This document shows, piece by piece, positions 1-6,490 of a stretch of DNA of 11,955 bases. The translations under genes and the position numbers were made by a program. Source of the stretch: Oscillospiraceae bacterium (GTDB lineage: Bacteria > Bacillota > Clostridia > Oscillospirales > Oscillospiraceae); assembly GCA_031266955.1 (NCBI GenBank), contig JAISAA010000250.1, positions 1 to 11,955 of the forward strand, given 5' to 3'. How positions within the stretch are numbered: position 1 is the first letter of the stretch; each line of letters opens with the position of its first letter. A model generated the notes under the pieces. It was not told the DNA's origin, did no database searches, and was given only the letters and a program-made list of their open reading frames with translations.

Positions 1-810
1 TTCTACGCAAAGCGCATTTCCGTTCCGCTGACCGCCCTTGCCGTTGAAAAAGAACGCATCAGCGCGGAGCTGGATGTTGCAAAACAAATTCAGTCAAGTA
101 TGCTTCCACACATATTTCCTCCGTTTCCGCACAGAAAAGAGATCGATATTTTCGGTATTATGGAGCCGGCGAGAGAAGTGGGCGGCGACTTTTATGATTT
201 CTTTTTGATCGACGATAAAAAACTCGCCGTCGTCATAGCGGATGTTTCGGGTAAGGGCGTCCCCGCCGCGCTGTTTATGGTGATCGCCAAAACCCTGCTT
301 TCCAACTACGCGCTTATGGGTAAAAGTCCTAAAGAAGTCTTTGAAACGGTCAACAATATCCTATGCGAAAACAATGACGCCGGGTTGTTTGTTACCTGTT
401 TTATGGGGTATTTAGACCTCGAATCAGGCGAATTCGTCAGCGTGAACGCCGGGCACAACCCGCCGCTTCTGAAACGGGGCGGCGCGTATGAATATTACAA
501 AACCAAACGCGGCCTTGTGCTCGCGGGCATGGAAAACACCGCCTACGCGGAATCACGGATCGTTTTGGAGCCGAATGACGTTTTGTATCTCTACACCGAC
601 GGCGTCACCGAGGCGGACAACGAAGCAAAGGAGCTCTACGGCGAGCGGAGATTGCTTGAAACAATGAATAAGAACAAAAATAGAGGCATAAAAGACCTCT
701 GCGCCGGCGTCAGAGAAGATATGGCACTTTTCGCGGACGGAGCCCTGCAGGCGGATGACATTACGATGCTGGCAATATCGTTTAACGGAAAGTCGCAAAA
801 TGACATATAA
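1..810 (+). CDS. PP2C-type (SpoIIE/RsbU family) serine phosphatase, 5'-truncated by the window edge
   Basis: The reading frame is open from base 1, so this is the C-terminal 269 residues of a longer protein. Visible residues 1-34 form a charged helix ending in the IQSSMLP element that usually joins a sensor or HAMP region to a SpoIIE-type phosphatase domain. The domain then follows with its metal-binding motifs intact: GGDFYD (about residues 62-67), ADVSGKG (80-86), NAGHNPP (149-155), YTDGVTEAD (198-206) and DDIT (252-255). The family dephosphorylates serine or threonine on anti-sigma-factor antagonists or other regulators, usually in response to a signal read by the N-terminal part, which lies outside the window. 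No kinase or antagonist gene is visible nearby, so the target is unknown. An internal ATG at 100 sits inside the conserved linker and is not a believable start. Confidence 0.9.
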   Translation, partial: FYAKRISVPLTALAVEKERISAELDVAKQIQSSMLPHIFPPFPHRKEIDIFGIMEPAREVGGDFYDFFLIDDKKLAVVIADVSGKGVPAALFMVIAKTLLSNYALMGKSPKEVFETVNNILCENNDAGLFVTCFMGYLDLESGEFVSVNAGHNPPLLKRGGAYEYYKTKRGLVLAGMENTAYAESRIVLEPNDVLYLYTDGVTEADNEAKELYGERRLLETMNKNKNRGIKDLCAGVREDMALFADGALQADDITMLAISFNGKSQNDI

Positions 811-859
811 CGCTCACACCAAAGAAGCTTAGCTTATAAAAAAAAGTTCAGATCCCCTA

Positions 860-890
860 TTGACTTTGACGCGACGTCGTAGTTTATACT
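860..890 (+). promoter_or_regulatory. Candidate MerR-type promoter and operator of the downstream regulator
   Basis: A -35 box TTGACT (860-865) and a -10 box TATACT (885-890) are 19 bp apart. That is the over-long spacing characteristic of promoters untwisted by MerR-family activators. The spacer carries a dyad of form ACT-N2-GACG-N3-CGTC-N2-AGT (863-883, centre 873). The predicted transcript would start near 897 and give a leader of about 47 nt to the merR-like ATG at 944. Autoregulation is inferred from the architecture. Confidence 0.6.
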
Positions 891-943
891 GCTGCCATCG
901 CTTGAAAAACACTAAAAAAACACTTCAAAAAGGAGCAGTCACA

Positions 944-1927
944 ATGGAACTAACGACCATCAGCGAAATCTCAAGAGGACTGAACATCTCGACGCGAACA
1001 CTGCGCTACTACGAGCAGATCGGGCTCATCAGCAGCACGAGAAAGGACGGCTACGCCTACCGCGTGTACGACGAGGGCGCAGTGTCGCGGCTGCGGCAGA
1101 TAGTCGTGCTTCGCAAGCTGCGGATACCGCTCAATCAGATCACACAGCTACTGCAGAGCACGAACACGGAGACGCTCATCGACGCGCTCCGCCGGAACCT
1201 CAGCGAGGTGGACGACGAGATCGGCGCTCTCGGCACGATCCGCGAGATACTCGCGTCGTTCATCGACCGGTTGAGCGAGAGCGCGCAGCTCGACGTCACG
1301 CTGAGCCTGCTCGAAGACAGCGCGGTGCTGGAGGCCGTGGACGCGCTGACCGTGACGCGTCAGCGGTTGGACAGGCCGGGCGCGGCGGAGCTTGAACAGG
1401 CAAGCGCGGCGCTCGGGAAAATCACCGACCGCGACGTGCGGATCATCTATCTGCCGCCGTCCGACGTCGCGGCGTACCAGTACGACGGCGACGACCCGGA
1501 GCTGCACGTACATCAGGTGATGGACAAGTTCGTGCGGGACAGCGGCTTGACGCGTATCAAACCGGATTTGCGGCATTTCGGCTTTAACAGCCCGAATACT
1601 TACGACGAAACGGGCGCCCACGGCTATGAGGTGTGGGTCACGGTCCCGGACGGCTTCGAGCTCCCCGCGCCGCTCGCCCGGAAACATATGGACGGCGGGC
1701 TGTACGCCGCGCATATGATCCCGATGGGCGCGTTCGAGGAATGGGAACTGTTCAGCACGTGGGCGTTTAACAACGACAAGTACGAGTACAGGGGCGACGG
1801 GAACTATGACAATATGTTCGGTTTCTTAGAGGAAGGGCTCAACTACATCAACCGTGTCGCGTCGGCGACCGGCGACTCGGCGCAGCTCGATTTGCTGATC
1901 CCGATCAGGGAGAAAGCGGGGGCGTAA
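944..1927 (+). CDS. MerR-family transcriptional regulator with C-terminal GyrI-like effector-binding domain
   Basis: This 327-residue protein starts with a MerR winged helix-turn-helix: residues 5-45 contain ISEISRGLNISTRTLRYYEQ, then IGLI and an R-VYDE wing. A long dimerisation helix follows (about 75-115). The C-terminal half (about 160-322) looks like a GyrI/AraC effector-binding domain, with YEVWVTVPDG, GLYAAHMIP and a final LLIPI strand. Such regulators (BmrR/BltR-like organisation) bind a small hydrophobic or cationic ligand and activate a promoter with a 19-bp spacer. I chose ATG 944 because AGGAG lies 8 bp upstream and the MerR motif begins at once; an upstream TTG at 860 in the same frame coincides with the predicted -35 box. 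No efflux pump is adjacent, so the only visible target is its own promoter. The ligand is unknown. Confidence 0.88.
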   Translation: MELTTISEISRGLNISTRTLRYYEQIGLISSTRKDGYAYRVYDEGAVSRLRQIVVLRKLRIPLNQITQLLQSTNTETLIDALRRNLSEVDDEIGALGTIREILASFIDRLSESAQLDVTLSLLEDSAVLEAVDALTVTRQRLDRPGAAELEQASAALGKITDRDVRIIYLPPSDVAAYQYDGDDPELHVHQVMDKFVRDSGLTRIKPDLRHFGFNSPNTYDETGAHGYEVWVTVPDGFELPAPLARKHMDGGLYAAHMIPMGAFEEWELFSTWAFNNDKYEYRGDGNYDNMFGFLEEGLNYINRVASATGDSAQLDLLIPIREKAGA

Positions 1928-1935
1928 ACTCGGAT

Positions 1936-2718
1936 TCATCTCCCGCTTTCAGCTATCACGCGGCGCTCCAGCCACTGCGCCACGCCGCAGTCGTCGCAGT
2001 CGCCGCATATGTGATCCGCGGCGGCTTTTACATCGTCGAGCGCGTTGGATACGGCGACTCCGAAGCCTGACTCCCGGAGCATTTCGACGTCGTTCAGGTC
2101 GTCGCCGAACGCGGCGATCTCAGGCGGCGCGACGCCGTACTTTTCCGACAGAAAACGCATGGCGCGCAGCTTTGTCGCCTCGCGGCTCATGATCAATCCG
2201 AGTACGCCCTCGTTCATCTCAACATACAAATTCTCAGGGAGCATCGCTTGCACACGCTCAATATCGGCTTTCTCGGGTTTATGTATAATGATCTTGTCCG
2301 CCGGTTTATCCGGCAGGTAAGCAAAGTCCGTCAAGACGTATTGCATCCCCTCCCATTCCGCGCCGGCGTCGTAATTCGCGTAATTCCTGTCGTCGATTTC
2401 GACGCCGACGCGCAAGCCCATACGCGCGAATTCACGGGAAAGCTCTCCCGCCATTTCGGGCGAGATGCCGTAATTCGCCGCAAGCGCCCCGCCGCAATAT
2501 ATGACCGCGCCGTTGTGAAAGACCATCGCGTCGAACTCGATTTTTTCGAGAATGTCTAAATATTGAAAGACGGCGCGTTTCGGCCGCGCCGTCGCAAATG
2601 ACGTCCTTATTCCGAGCTCGCGCAAACGCCGAAACGCCTGCACCGTGCGGTCCGACACTGTCTTGTCCCGCCGCAGCAGCGTATTGTCGAGGTCAGTGAT
2701 CACCAGCTTAACGCGCAT
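1936..2718 (-). CDS. HAD-superfamily hydrolase, Cof-type (subclass IIB)
   Basis: The 260-residue product has the ordered HAD motifs: motif I ITDLDNTLL (nucleophile D9, general acid D11), motif II region SFATAR (T43), motif III lysine K183 in the SREATKLRAM segment, and motif IV FGDDLNDVEML (D206, D207, D210). A cap domain lies between motifs II and III (about residues 80-180). Cof-type members dephosphorylate sugar phosphates, nucleotides or flavin precursors; the substrate cannot be read from sequence. Motif II reads ATAR rather than the usual ATGR, a minor variation. I chose the ATG at 2718 because GGAGGGG lies 7 bp upstream and motif I follows at once; an in-frame ATG at 2769 falls inside the preceding nuclease gene. 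It starts 28 bp after that gene's stop and is probably co-transcribed with it. It ends 8 bp from the convergent MerR gene. Confidence 0.88.
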   Translation of the reverse strand: MRVKLVITDLDNTLLRRDKTVSDRTVQAFRRLRELGIRTSFATARPKRAVFQYLDILEKIEFDAMVFHNGAVIYCGGALAANYGISPEMAGELSREFARMGLRVGVEIDDRNYANYDAGAEWEGMQYVLTDFAYLPDKPADKIIIHKPEKADIERVQAMLPENLYVEMNEGVLGLIMSREATKLRAMRFLSEKYGVAPPEIAAFGDDLNDVEMLRESGFGVAVSNALDDVKAAADHICGDCDDCGVAQWLERRVIAESGR

Positions 2719-2746
2719 AGGCTTGCCCCTCCAGTATATGAATTTT

Positions 2747-3805
2747 TCACAGGTCGTCCTCAATTTCAAGAGCTTTTTTCAATTGTTCCTTACTCGGAAG
2801 TACCATCTGATACCGCCCGGCGAAGATTTGGTTGTTTTCCTCCGGCAGCATCATCTCGACCATAGCGTCTTTTTTATCCTTGCAAAGCACTATCCCGATG
2901 GTGGGGTTCTCATCCGGCAGCTTTACCCTGCGGTCATAATAGTTCACATATGTTTGCATTTGCCCCATATCGATATGTTTTAGGCGGCCTATTTTCAAGT
3001 CTATCAACACAAAACAGCGCAATAGACGATTATAAAATACCAAGTCCACATAAAAGGATTCTTCCTCAAAAGTAAAACGAACCTGCCGTCCCATGAACGC
3101 AAAGCCTTTCCCAAGTTCGAGGAGGAACTGCTGCAAATGGTCTATGAGCTTCTGCTCAAGTTCGGTTTCGGTATACGATGATTTCTCAGGTAGGCCTGTA
3201 AACTCTAAAACATACGGGTCTTTGAATAAATCCTGCGGTGATTCGATGATCTGTCCTTTTTCAGATAATTCGCGTACTTTGTTCTTGTCGCGTGATAGTG
3301 CAAGCCGCTCGTAGAGCGACGTGTCGAACTGCCGCTGAAACTCTTTGACGGACCAACTGTTACCGGCAATCTCCAACTCATAAAATCGGCGTTCGTCCTC
3401 GTTCTCTATCCGCATTAGCTGAATGTAATGCGTCCAACTGATATTCGGATTGAATTTCAAAATCGATGATTTGGAAATCTCGTCAGATATGTATGTAAGG
3501 TAAAATTTACGCATCAGACGAAGATTCTCAGCAGAATAACCCCTGCCTATATTTGCCGTCAGATAATCGGACAGACCTTGCAAAATGCGTTTGCCGTATT
3601 GGGCGCGTTTTTCGCCTTGCTGCTCTTTCTCAATGATCCTCCGGCCAATTTCGTAATAGGTCACAGTCATCGCCGTATTCACGCTGCGCTCCAAGCTGCG
3701 GCGCGCCTGTTGAATCAGATCAAAGATCGATTTGAAAAATTCAAGCTCATCCGCTTCTGCCAAAGCGTTTGACAACACTTGAAATTTCTTGTCGTTATCG
3801 TTCAT
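2747..3805 (-). CDS. YhcG-type (DUF1016) PDDEXK nuclease
   Basis: The 352-residue protein matches the YhcG/DUF1016 architecture and usual length. An N-terminal helical domain (about residues 20-180) includes the characteristic YYEIGRRI and GYSAENLRLMRKFY stretches. A PD-(D/E)XK nuclease core follows (about 220-345). The visible catalytic set is E230 region, Q241, D254 in FYVDLVFYN and D269-L-K271 in VLIDLK, so the core looks intact. Family members are often found near restriction-modification loci, and their own biochemical role is poorly defined. Here no methylase or restriction subunit is present; the only partner is the HAD hydrolase 28 bp downstream. I chose ATG 3805, preceded by GGCGGGG about 7 bp upstream; a start at 3853 lacks a ribosome binding site. 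The gene looks visibly richer in A/T than its neighbours, which suggests horizontal acquisition (inference by eye, not computed). Confidence 0.87.
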   Translation of the reverse strand: MNDNDKKFQVLSNALAEADELEFFKSIFDLIQQARRSLERSVNTAMTVTYYEIGRRIIEKEQQGEKRAQYGKRILQGLSDYLTANIGRGYSAENLRLMRKFYLTYISDEISKSSILKFNPNISWTHYIQLMRIENEDERRFYELEIAGNSWSVKEFQRQFDTSLYERLALSRDKNKVRELSEKGQIIESPQDLFKDPYVLEFTGLPEKSSYTETELEQKLIDHLQQFLLELGKGFAFMGRQVRFTFEEESFYVDLVFYNRLLRCFVLIDLKIGRLKHIDMGQMQTYVNYYDRRVKLPDENPTIGIVLCKDKKDAMVEMMLPEENNQIFAGRYQMVLPSKEQLKKALEIEDDL

Positions 3806-3939
3806 AGCTTGCACCCCGCCGAAACGGATATGGATTTTATCGCGAGCGCCCATCTGATCGCCGGTATATCAGCGGTTTTCGCGCCCCTTGTGTTTGCTGT
3901 CGGCATCGTATATCCGCCTTTCCTTGTTTTTGTCCCGCG

Positions 3940-3954
3940 CCGCGCCGGGCGCGG
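3940..3954 (-). other. GC hairpin in the leader of the YhcG gene
   Basis: Arms CCGCGC (3940-3945) and GCGCGG (3949-3954) surround a 3-nt loop. It lies just downstream of the predicted start site (about 3965) in a leader of about 160 nt before the nuclease ATG. No U-tract follows on either strand, so it is not a convincing terminator. The rest of 3806-3965 shows no gene. Confidence 0.4.
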
Positions 3955-3971
3955 AGATAGAATTTGGTTTG

Positions 3972-4000
3972 ATTATACCGTAGATTTAGCACGTAGTCAA
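3972..4000 (-). promoter_or_regulatory. Sigma-A-type promoter for the YhcG-HAD unit
   Basis: Read on the minus strand, TTGACT (3995-4000) and a perfect TATAAT (3972-3977) are exactly 17 bp apart. It points at the nuclease gene 160 bp away, and no other minus-strand gene lies between. This is the best promoter match in the window. Confidence 0.75.
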
Positions 4001-4080
4001 ACACTTGATTGCGGTTTTTTGATAGGCGTGAACCATTAGTTAATTCTCCGTTCTCCGAAAATTATTCGGTAACGGAAATT

Positions 4081-4097
4081 CCCCTCCGTTGGAGGGG
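4081..4097 (-). terminator. Possible transcription terminator hairpin after the acetyltransferase gene
   Basis: A perfect 7-bp stem CCCCTCC/GGAGGGG with a 3-nt loop lies 36 bp past the stop of the acetyltransferase, followed on the minus strand only by AATTTCC rather than a clean U-run. A second GC palindrome (CCGCCGCGGCGG, 4101-4112) sits beside it. The position between a three-gene unit and the next promoter fits a terminator, but the weak U-tract keeps this tentative. Confidence 0.35.
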
Positions 4098-4132
4098 CGC
4101 CGCCGCGGCGGGGTGGTTGCTCCGGCGTCAGC

Positions 4133-4723
4133 TTATCCCAAATCACGCAGGACGCGCTCAGACAAATCCTGAATGTGTGAAGCGGCATCCTCAAGTATGG
4201 CGTATTCATAAGTATCCTGCCAAATCGGTTCACTCTGTTCATCGCGCTTGAAAAATATGTTTTTGCGTAAATGCCCCTCACGGGTGAAGCCAAGTCTTTC
4301 AAGCAATTTCCACGACGCTTCATTTAACGGATTGCACATCGCGGTAACGCGCCGCGCCGAGTTTGCAAATGCGTATTCTATTGCCGCACGGGCCGCTTCC
4401 GTCGCGTAACCGTTGCGCCAAAATTTACTGTTGAACACATATCCGAGCTCCCATGCGCCATAGTCCTGCGGCGCAATATAAATATTCCCGATCAATTTGC
4501 CGCCGCTCTTTAGGCACACGGCAAGAAACGCGGCATTTTCGGAGCGAGTGACCGCTTCCCGCTTGCTGTCCTCCATTGAAAACGGTTCATACGGCTCAAA
4601 GCACACGGTTTCCGGCTGCGAAAGATACTCATTCAAATCTTTCCAATCGTCCGGTGTGAACCTGCGCAAAATAAGGCGGTCTGTTTCAAGGGGGATCGCG
4701 TGTCGCGGATAAGAGTGCTCCAT
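4133..4723 (-). CDS. GNAT acetyltransferase, RimJ/RimL-like
   Basis: The 196-residue product has the RimJ/RimL-type N-terminal signature IPLETDRLILRRFTPDDW (residues 10-27). It has the acetyl-CoA-binding motif A around FWRNGYATEAARA (101-113) and the C-terminal motif NPLNEASWKLLERLGFTREG (131-150). These enzymes transfer acetyl from acetyl-CoA to an amine, such as the N-terminus of a ribosomal protein or a small molecule; the substrate is not predictable here. The start is uncertain. ATG 4723 fits the family N-terminus best but has no clear ribosome binding site. Starts at 4732 (overlapping the upstream stop) and 4750 (a weak GAGG 4 bp upstream) are possible. In each case translation is probably coupled to the preceding PNPOx-like gene, whose stop lies at 4728-4730. 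Confidence 0.87.
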   Translation of the reverse strand: MEHSYPRHAIPLETDRLILRRFTPDDWKDLNEYLSQPETVCFEPYEPFSMEDSKREAVTRSENAAFLAVCLKSGGKLIGNIYIAPQDYGAWELGYVFNSKFWRNGYATEAARAAIEYAFANSARRVTAMCNPLNEASWKLLERLGFTREGHLRKNIFFKRDEQSEPIWQDTYEYAILEDAASHIQDLSERVLRDLG

Positions 4724-4727
4724 CCGG

Positions 4728-5159
4728 TCAGGCATCCGCAAAATCAACATCGTACCTCGTCCCGTTGCTATACAGCACGCCGTCGGTCAGGCGGACGCGC
4801 AGGAGGCAGGTATGCGGGTCGTTTTCGTCGGTGTGGCCGTTGCCGTACCACTCGGCGAACGCCGCGCGCAGCGTCGCCATCATTTCGGCGTTTTCCGGCG
4901 CGAGGACGTGTCCGAGATTTTCGCCGACGCCGTGCGCCGTGAACCATTCGCCGCAGACGGCGACCTCCGGATTCTTCTCGATTTGCTCCATTTTATTCGA
5001 GAGCGCGTAGGTGACTGTATAAAACGAACCGTTTTCATAGTAGCTGTTCACGATGCGGACGGAGGGGCGGTCGCTGTCCGTCGTCGCGAGCGAGAGCAGC
5101 GTGTCGTGTCCGAAACGCTCGGCCATAAGTTTTTCGATTTCGGCTTTACCGGTTTTCAT
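4728..5159 (-). CDS. Pyridoxamine 5'-phosphate oxidase-like (FMN-binding split-barrel) protein
   Basis: The 143-residue protein resembles the small PNPOx-like split-barrel family. A short N-terminal helix is followed by LLSLATTDSDRPSVRIVNSYY (about 21-41), FYTVTYALSNKMEQIEKNPEVAV (47-69) and a C-terminal strand pair ending GVLYSNGTRYDVDF. The pattern of Arg/Ser after the first strand and the SNKMEQIEKNP helix is the usual FMN-phosphate-binding region. Small proteins of this family may bind FMN, F420 or heme, or have no known activity, and true PdxH activity should not be assumed. The start overlaps the methyltransferase stop in an ATGA arrangement (5156-5159), a standard sign of translational coupling in an operon. 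Confidence 0.82.
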   Translation of the reverse strand: MKTGKAEIEKLMAERFGHDTLLSLATTDSDRPSVRIVNSYYENGSFYTVTYALSNKMEQIEKNPEVAVCGEWFTAHGVGENLGHVLAPENAEMMATLRAAFAEWYGNGHTDENDPHTCLLRVRLTDGVLYSNGTRYDVDFADA

Positions 5160-5839
5160 ATTTCAACTATCCTTTCACTGTATACTTTTGTCACAACGTC
5201 GCGCCGGAGCAGCCCGTTCACGCTCTCGCGGTCAAATACGGCGTTAGCTTCGGCGATGTGCGCGGCGTAGACGGGGTCGGAGGGGCGCGGGTCGTGGGAG
5301 TGGGACGTCATGTATTGAAGCCAGCTCTCGCGGGTGTAGCTTATGGGATTCGGGAATTCCCGTGTGGCGGGGTCTGTGAAAAACGCGGCGGTAGCTTGTT
5401 CAGAGTGTGAGCCGCTGTTTCCGCCTGGCGAGACGTTGTATACGGCGACCACGAGGCCGCCCGGTTTCCCGATCCGCCGGCACTCCGCCCGGAATGCGTC
5501 CGGGTCGAGCCAGTGGAGCGCCTGCGCGCAGGTTATGATATCCGCGCACGCGCCGGGCAGAGTCGTCGCCTCCGCCGAGCCGTTTATGATTTTGGCGTTG
5601 GGGCGCGCAGAGAGCGTTTCGGAGAGCTTTTCCCGCATATCTGCGTTGGGTTCGACCGCGAATACGGAATATCCGCGCTCCGCGAGCGGCAGCGTGAACT
5701 TCCCCGTCCCGGCGCCGACGTCAATGAACACGGCGTCCGGGGCGGCGAGCGAACATATGTAATCTATCGCGTCTTCGGGATATCCCGGCCTCGCGCTTGC
5801 GTAAGCCTCGGCCTTGCCGGTGAATATTTCGGTGGACAT
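5156..5839 (-). CDS. Class I SAM-dependent methyltransferase
   Basis: The 227-residue protein has the Rossmann-fold methyltransferase layout. The entry segment is FTGKAEAYASARPGYP (residues 6-21), then motif I VFIDVGAGTGKFT (37-49), the acidic residue ending strand 2 in VEPNADM (E63) and the GSAEATTLP loop (87-95). Post-strand-4 ITCAQALHWLD (102-112) and GKPGGLVVAVYN complete it. This matches the broad Methyltransf_11/25 group acting on small molecules. The C-terminal part (about 140-227) is probably the substrate-binding region and does not reveal the substrate. ATG 5839 has the strong site AAGGAGATG upstream. It is first in a unit with the PNPOx-like and GNAT genes. A detoxification or small-molecule-modification role is possible but not shown. 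Confidence 0.88.
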   Translation of the reverse strand: MSTEIFTGKAEAYASARPGYPEDAIDYICSLAAPDAVFIDVGAGTGKFTLPLAERGYSVFAVEPNADMREKLSETLSARPNAKIINGSAEATTLPGACADIITCAQALHWLDPDAFRAECRRIGKPGGLVVAVYNVSPGGNSGSHSEQATAAFFTDPATREFPNPISYTRESWLQYMTSHSHDPRPSDPVYAAHIAEANAVFDRESVNGLLRRDVVTKVYSERIVEI

Positions 5840-5874
5840 GGCGTCATCTCCTTATCTTATGATGTCGTGAGCAT

Positions 5875-5903
5875 ATTTTAATCGTAAGGCTATGATTTTA
5901 CAA
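5875..5903 (-). promoter_or_regulatory. Candidate promoter for the methyltransferase-PNPOx-GNAT unit
   Basis: On the minus strand, TTGTAA (5898-5903) and TAAAAT (5875-5880) are 17 bp apart, about 36 bp upstream of the methyltransferase ATG. An inverted repeat ACAAGA/TCTTGT (5900-5918) overlaps the -35 box and could be an operator; this is inference. Confidence 0.5.
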
Positions 5904-5976
5904 GAGCTTTTTTCTTGTCGCACGGGCAGCAGCCGCCCGGCGCCCGCAAAATATTTTGAAAAACACAAAAAACATA

Positions 5977-6005
5977 TTTACAAACCGTTCCATACGTGGT
6001 AGAAT
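5977..6005 (+). promoter_or_regulatory. Plus-strand promoter with no recognised gene downstream
   Basis: TTTACA (5977-5982) and TAGAAT (6000-6005) are exactly 17 bp apart, each one base from consensus. A transcript would start near 6012 and run through both 28-bp palindromes before meeting the small ORF at 6323. It is nearly back-to-back with the methyltransferase promoter. Confidence 0.5.
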
Positions 6006-6053
6006 AAATTCAAATGCGGCAACGTCCGCGACGATGTCCGAAGCCGACAGTCT

Positions 6054-6081
6054 ATGTAACATTTTCACTAAAATGTTACAT
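6054..6081. repeat. 28-bp palindrome, left copy
   Basis: Perfect 12-bp arms ATGTAACATTTT and AAAATGTTACAT flank the tetranucleotide CACT. Its near reverse complement occurs at 6197-6224. It could be a regulator operator, an RNA hairpin or the end of a small non-autonomous element. No U-run follows on either strand, so a simple terminator is unlikely. Confidence 0.85.
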
Positions 6082-6196
6082 GGGCTGTTTTTCATTTGCC
6101 TCGCAGTCCTCCGCCGCCCCGCGGCTTGTCCCGCGCCCGTCTGCCCGCGCGTTTTTGCCTCCAAAAAAGCTCCTGATTGCAAGCGCTTTTCGGCTC

Positions 6197-6224
6197 GTGT
6201 AACATTTTAGTGAAAATGTTACAC
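6197..6224. repeat. 28-bp palindrome, right copy (inverted relative to the left copy)
   Basis: Perfect 12-bp arms GTGTAACATTTT and AAAATGTTACAC flank AGTG, the reverse complement of the CACT centre in the left copy. Only the outermost base pair differs between copies. The 115 bp between them (6082-6196) are GC-rich with no convincing ORF; the remainder of 5904-6322 also holds no recognisable gene. Confidence 0.85.
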
Positions 6225-6322
6225 AGAATCCACGGCAAGCGAGCCGCAACAAGGACGGTACTGACCGACGGAAACGCCGCGGCATAGGTTCAGGCGAAAA
6301 TCAAAGAACGGAGGAAAAGCCA

Positions 6323-6490
6323 ATGCGTGTAATGCAAAGACCCAGGAAAAGTCCGACAGCAAAGCTTTTGGCCGGTGATCGCGCGCTTGAATTTGTTCAT
6401 TCAATCGGATATAATATATCAAAATCCGCAGCGCGGCACTCCACCCGCACGAAGCGTTTGAGGATGATGGTCCGGAAGATGACCCTGTAA
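6323..6490 (+). CDS. Small basic ORF of 55 codons, unknown
   Basis: An ATG preceded by GGAGG (6310-6314) at 8 bp spacing opens a 55-residue frame that begins MRVMQRPRKSPTAKLLAGDR. It is rich in Arg and Lys and has no Cys, signal peptide or membrane segment. I recognise no family. Its last third overlaps, in another frame, the 5' end of the truncated winged-helix frame (from 6415), and its stop lies in the first DPVN repeat. It may be a real small gene, the front of a gene broken by a frameshift in the A-run at 6421-6424 and continued by the winged-helix frame, or chance. The ribosome binding site is the main support. Confidence 0.35.
   Translation: MRVMQRPRKSPTAKLLAGDRALEFVHSIGYNISKSAARHSTRTKRLRMMVRKMTL
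6387..6415 (+). promoter_or_regulatory. Candidate promoter upstream of the ABC exporter pair
   Basis: TTGAAT (6387-6392) and a perfect TATAAT (6410-6415) are exactly 17 bp apart. A transcript from about 6422 would cover the truncated winged-helix frame and then the two ABC genes, giving the first ABC gene a leader of about 385 nt. The promoter lies inside the 55-codon ORF. Confidence 0.55.

Noticed and set aside
829..848. Hairpin and A-run after the PP2C gene as a terminator
   Set aside because: The stem is only 4 bp and the run is A on the plus strand, so it cannot supply the U-tract for the upstream gene.
1148..1714. Minus-strand frame of 188 codons inside the MerR gene
   Set aside because: Shadow of a well-supported MerR/GyrI-domain gene; Arg/Val-rich composition, no ribosome site and no recognisable motif.
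6054..6081. Reading the left palindrome as an intrinsic terminator
   Set aside because: The stem is A/T-rich and no U-tract directly follows on either strand; the mirror copy 115 bp away also argues for another role.
6178..6192. CcpA cre-like site (TTGCAAGCGCTTTTC)
   Set aside because: Only a partial match to the cre consensus, with the conserved 3' CA missing, and no sugar gene nearby.
5898..6210. Open frames on both strands across the palindrome region
   Set aside because: No good start with ribosome site; translations run through the palindromes and GC-rich filler, with low-complexity sequence and no family.
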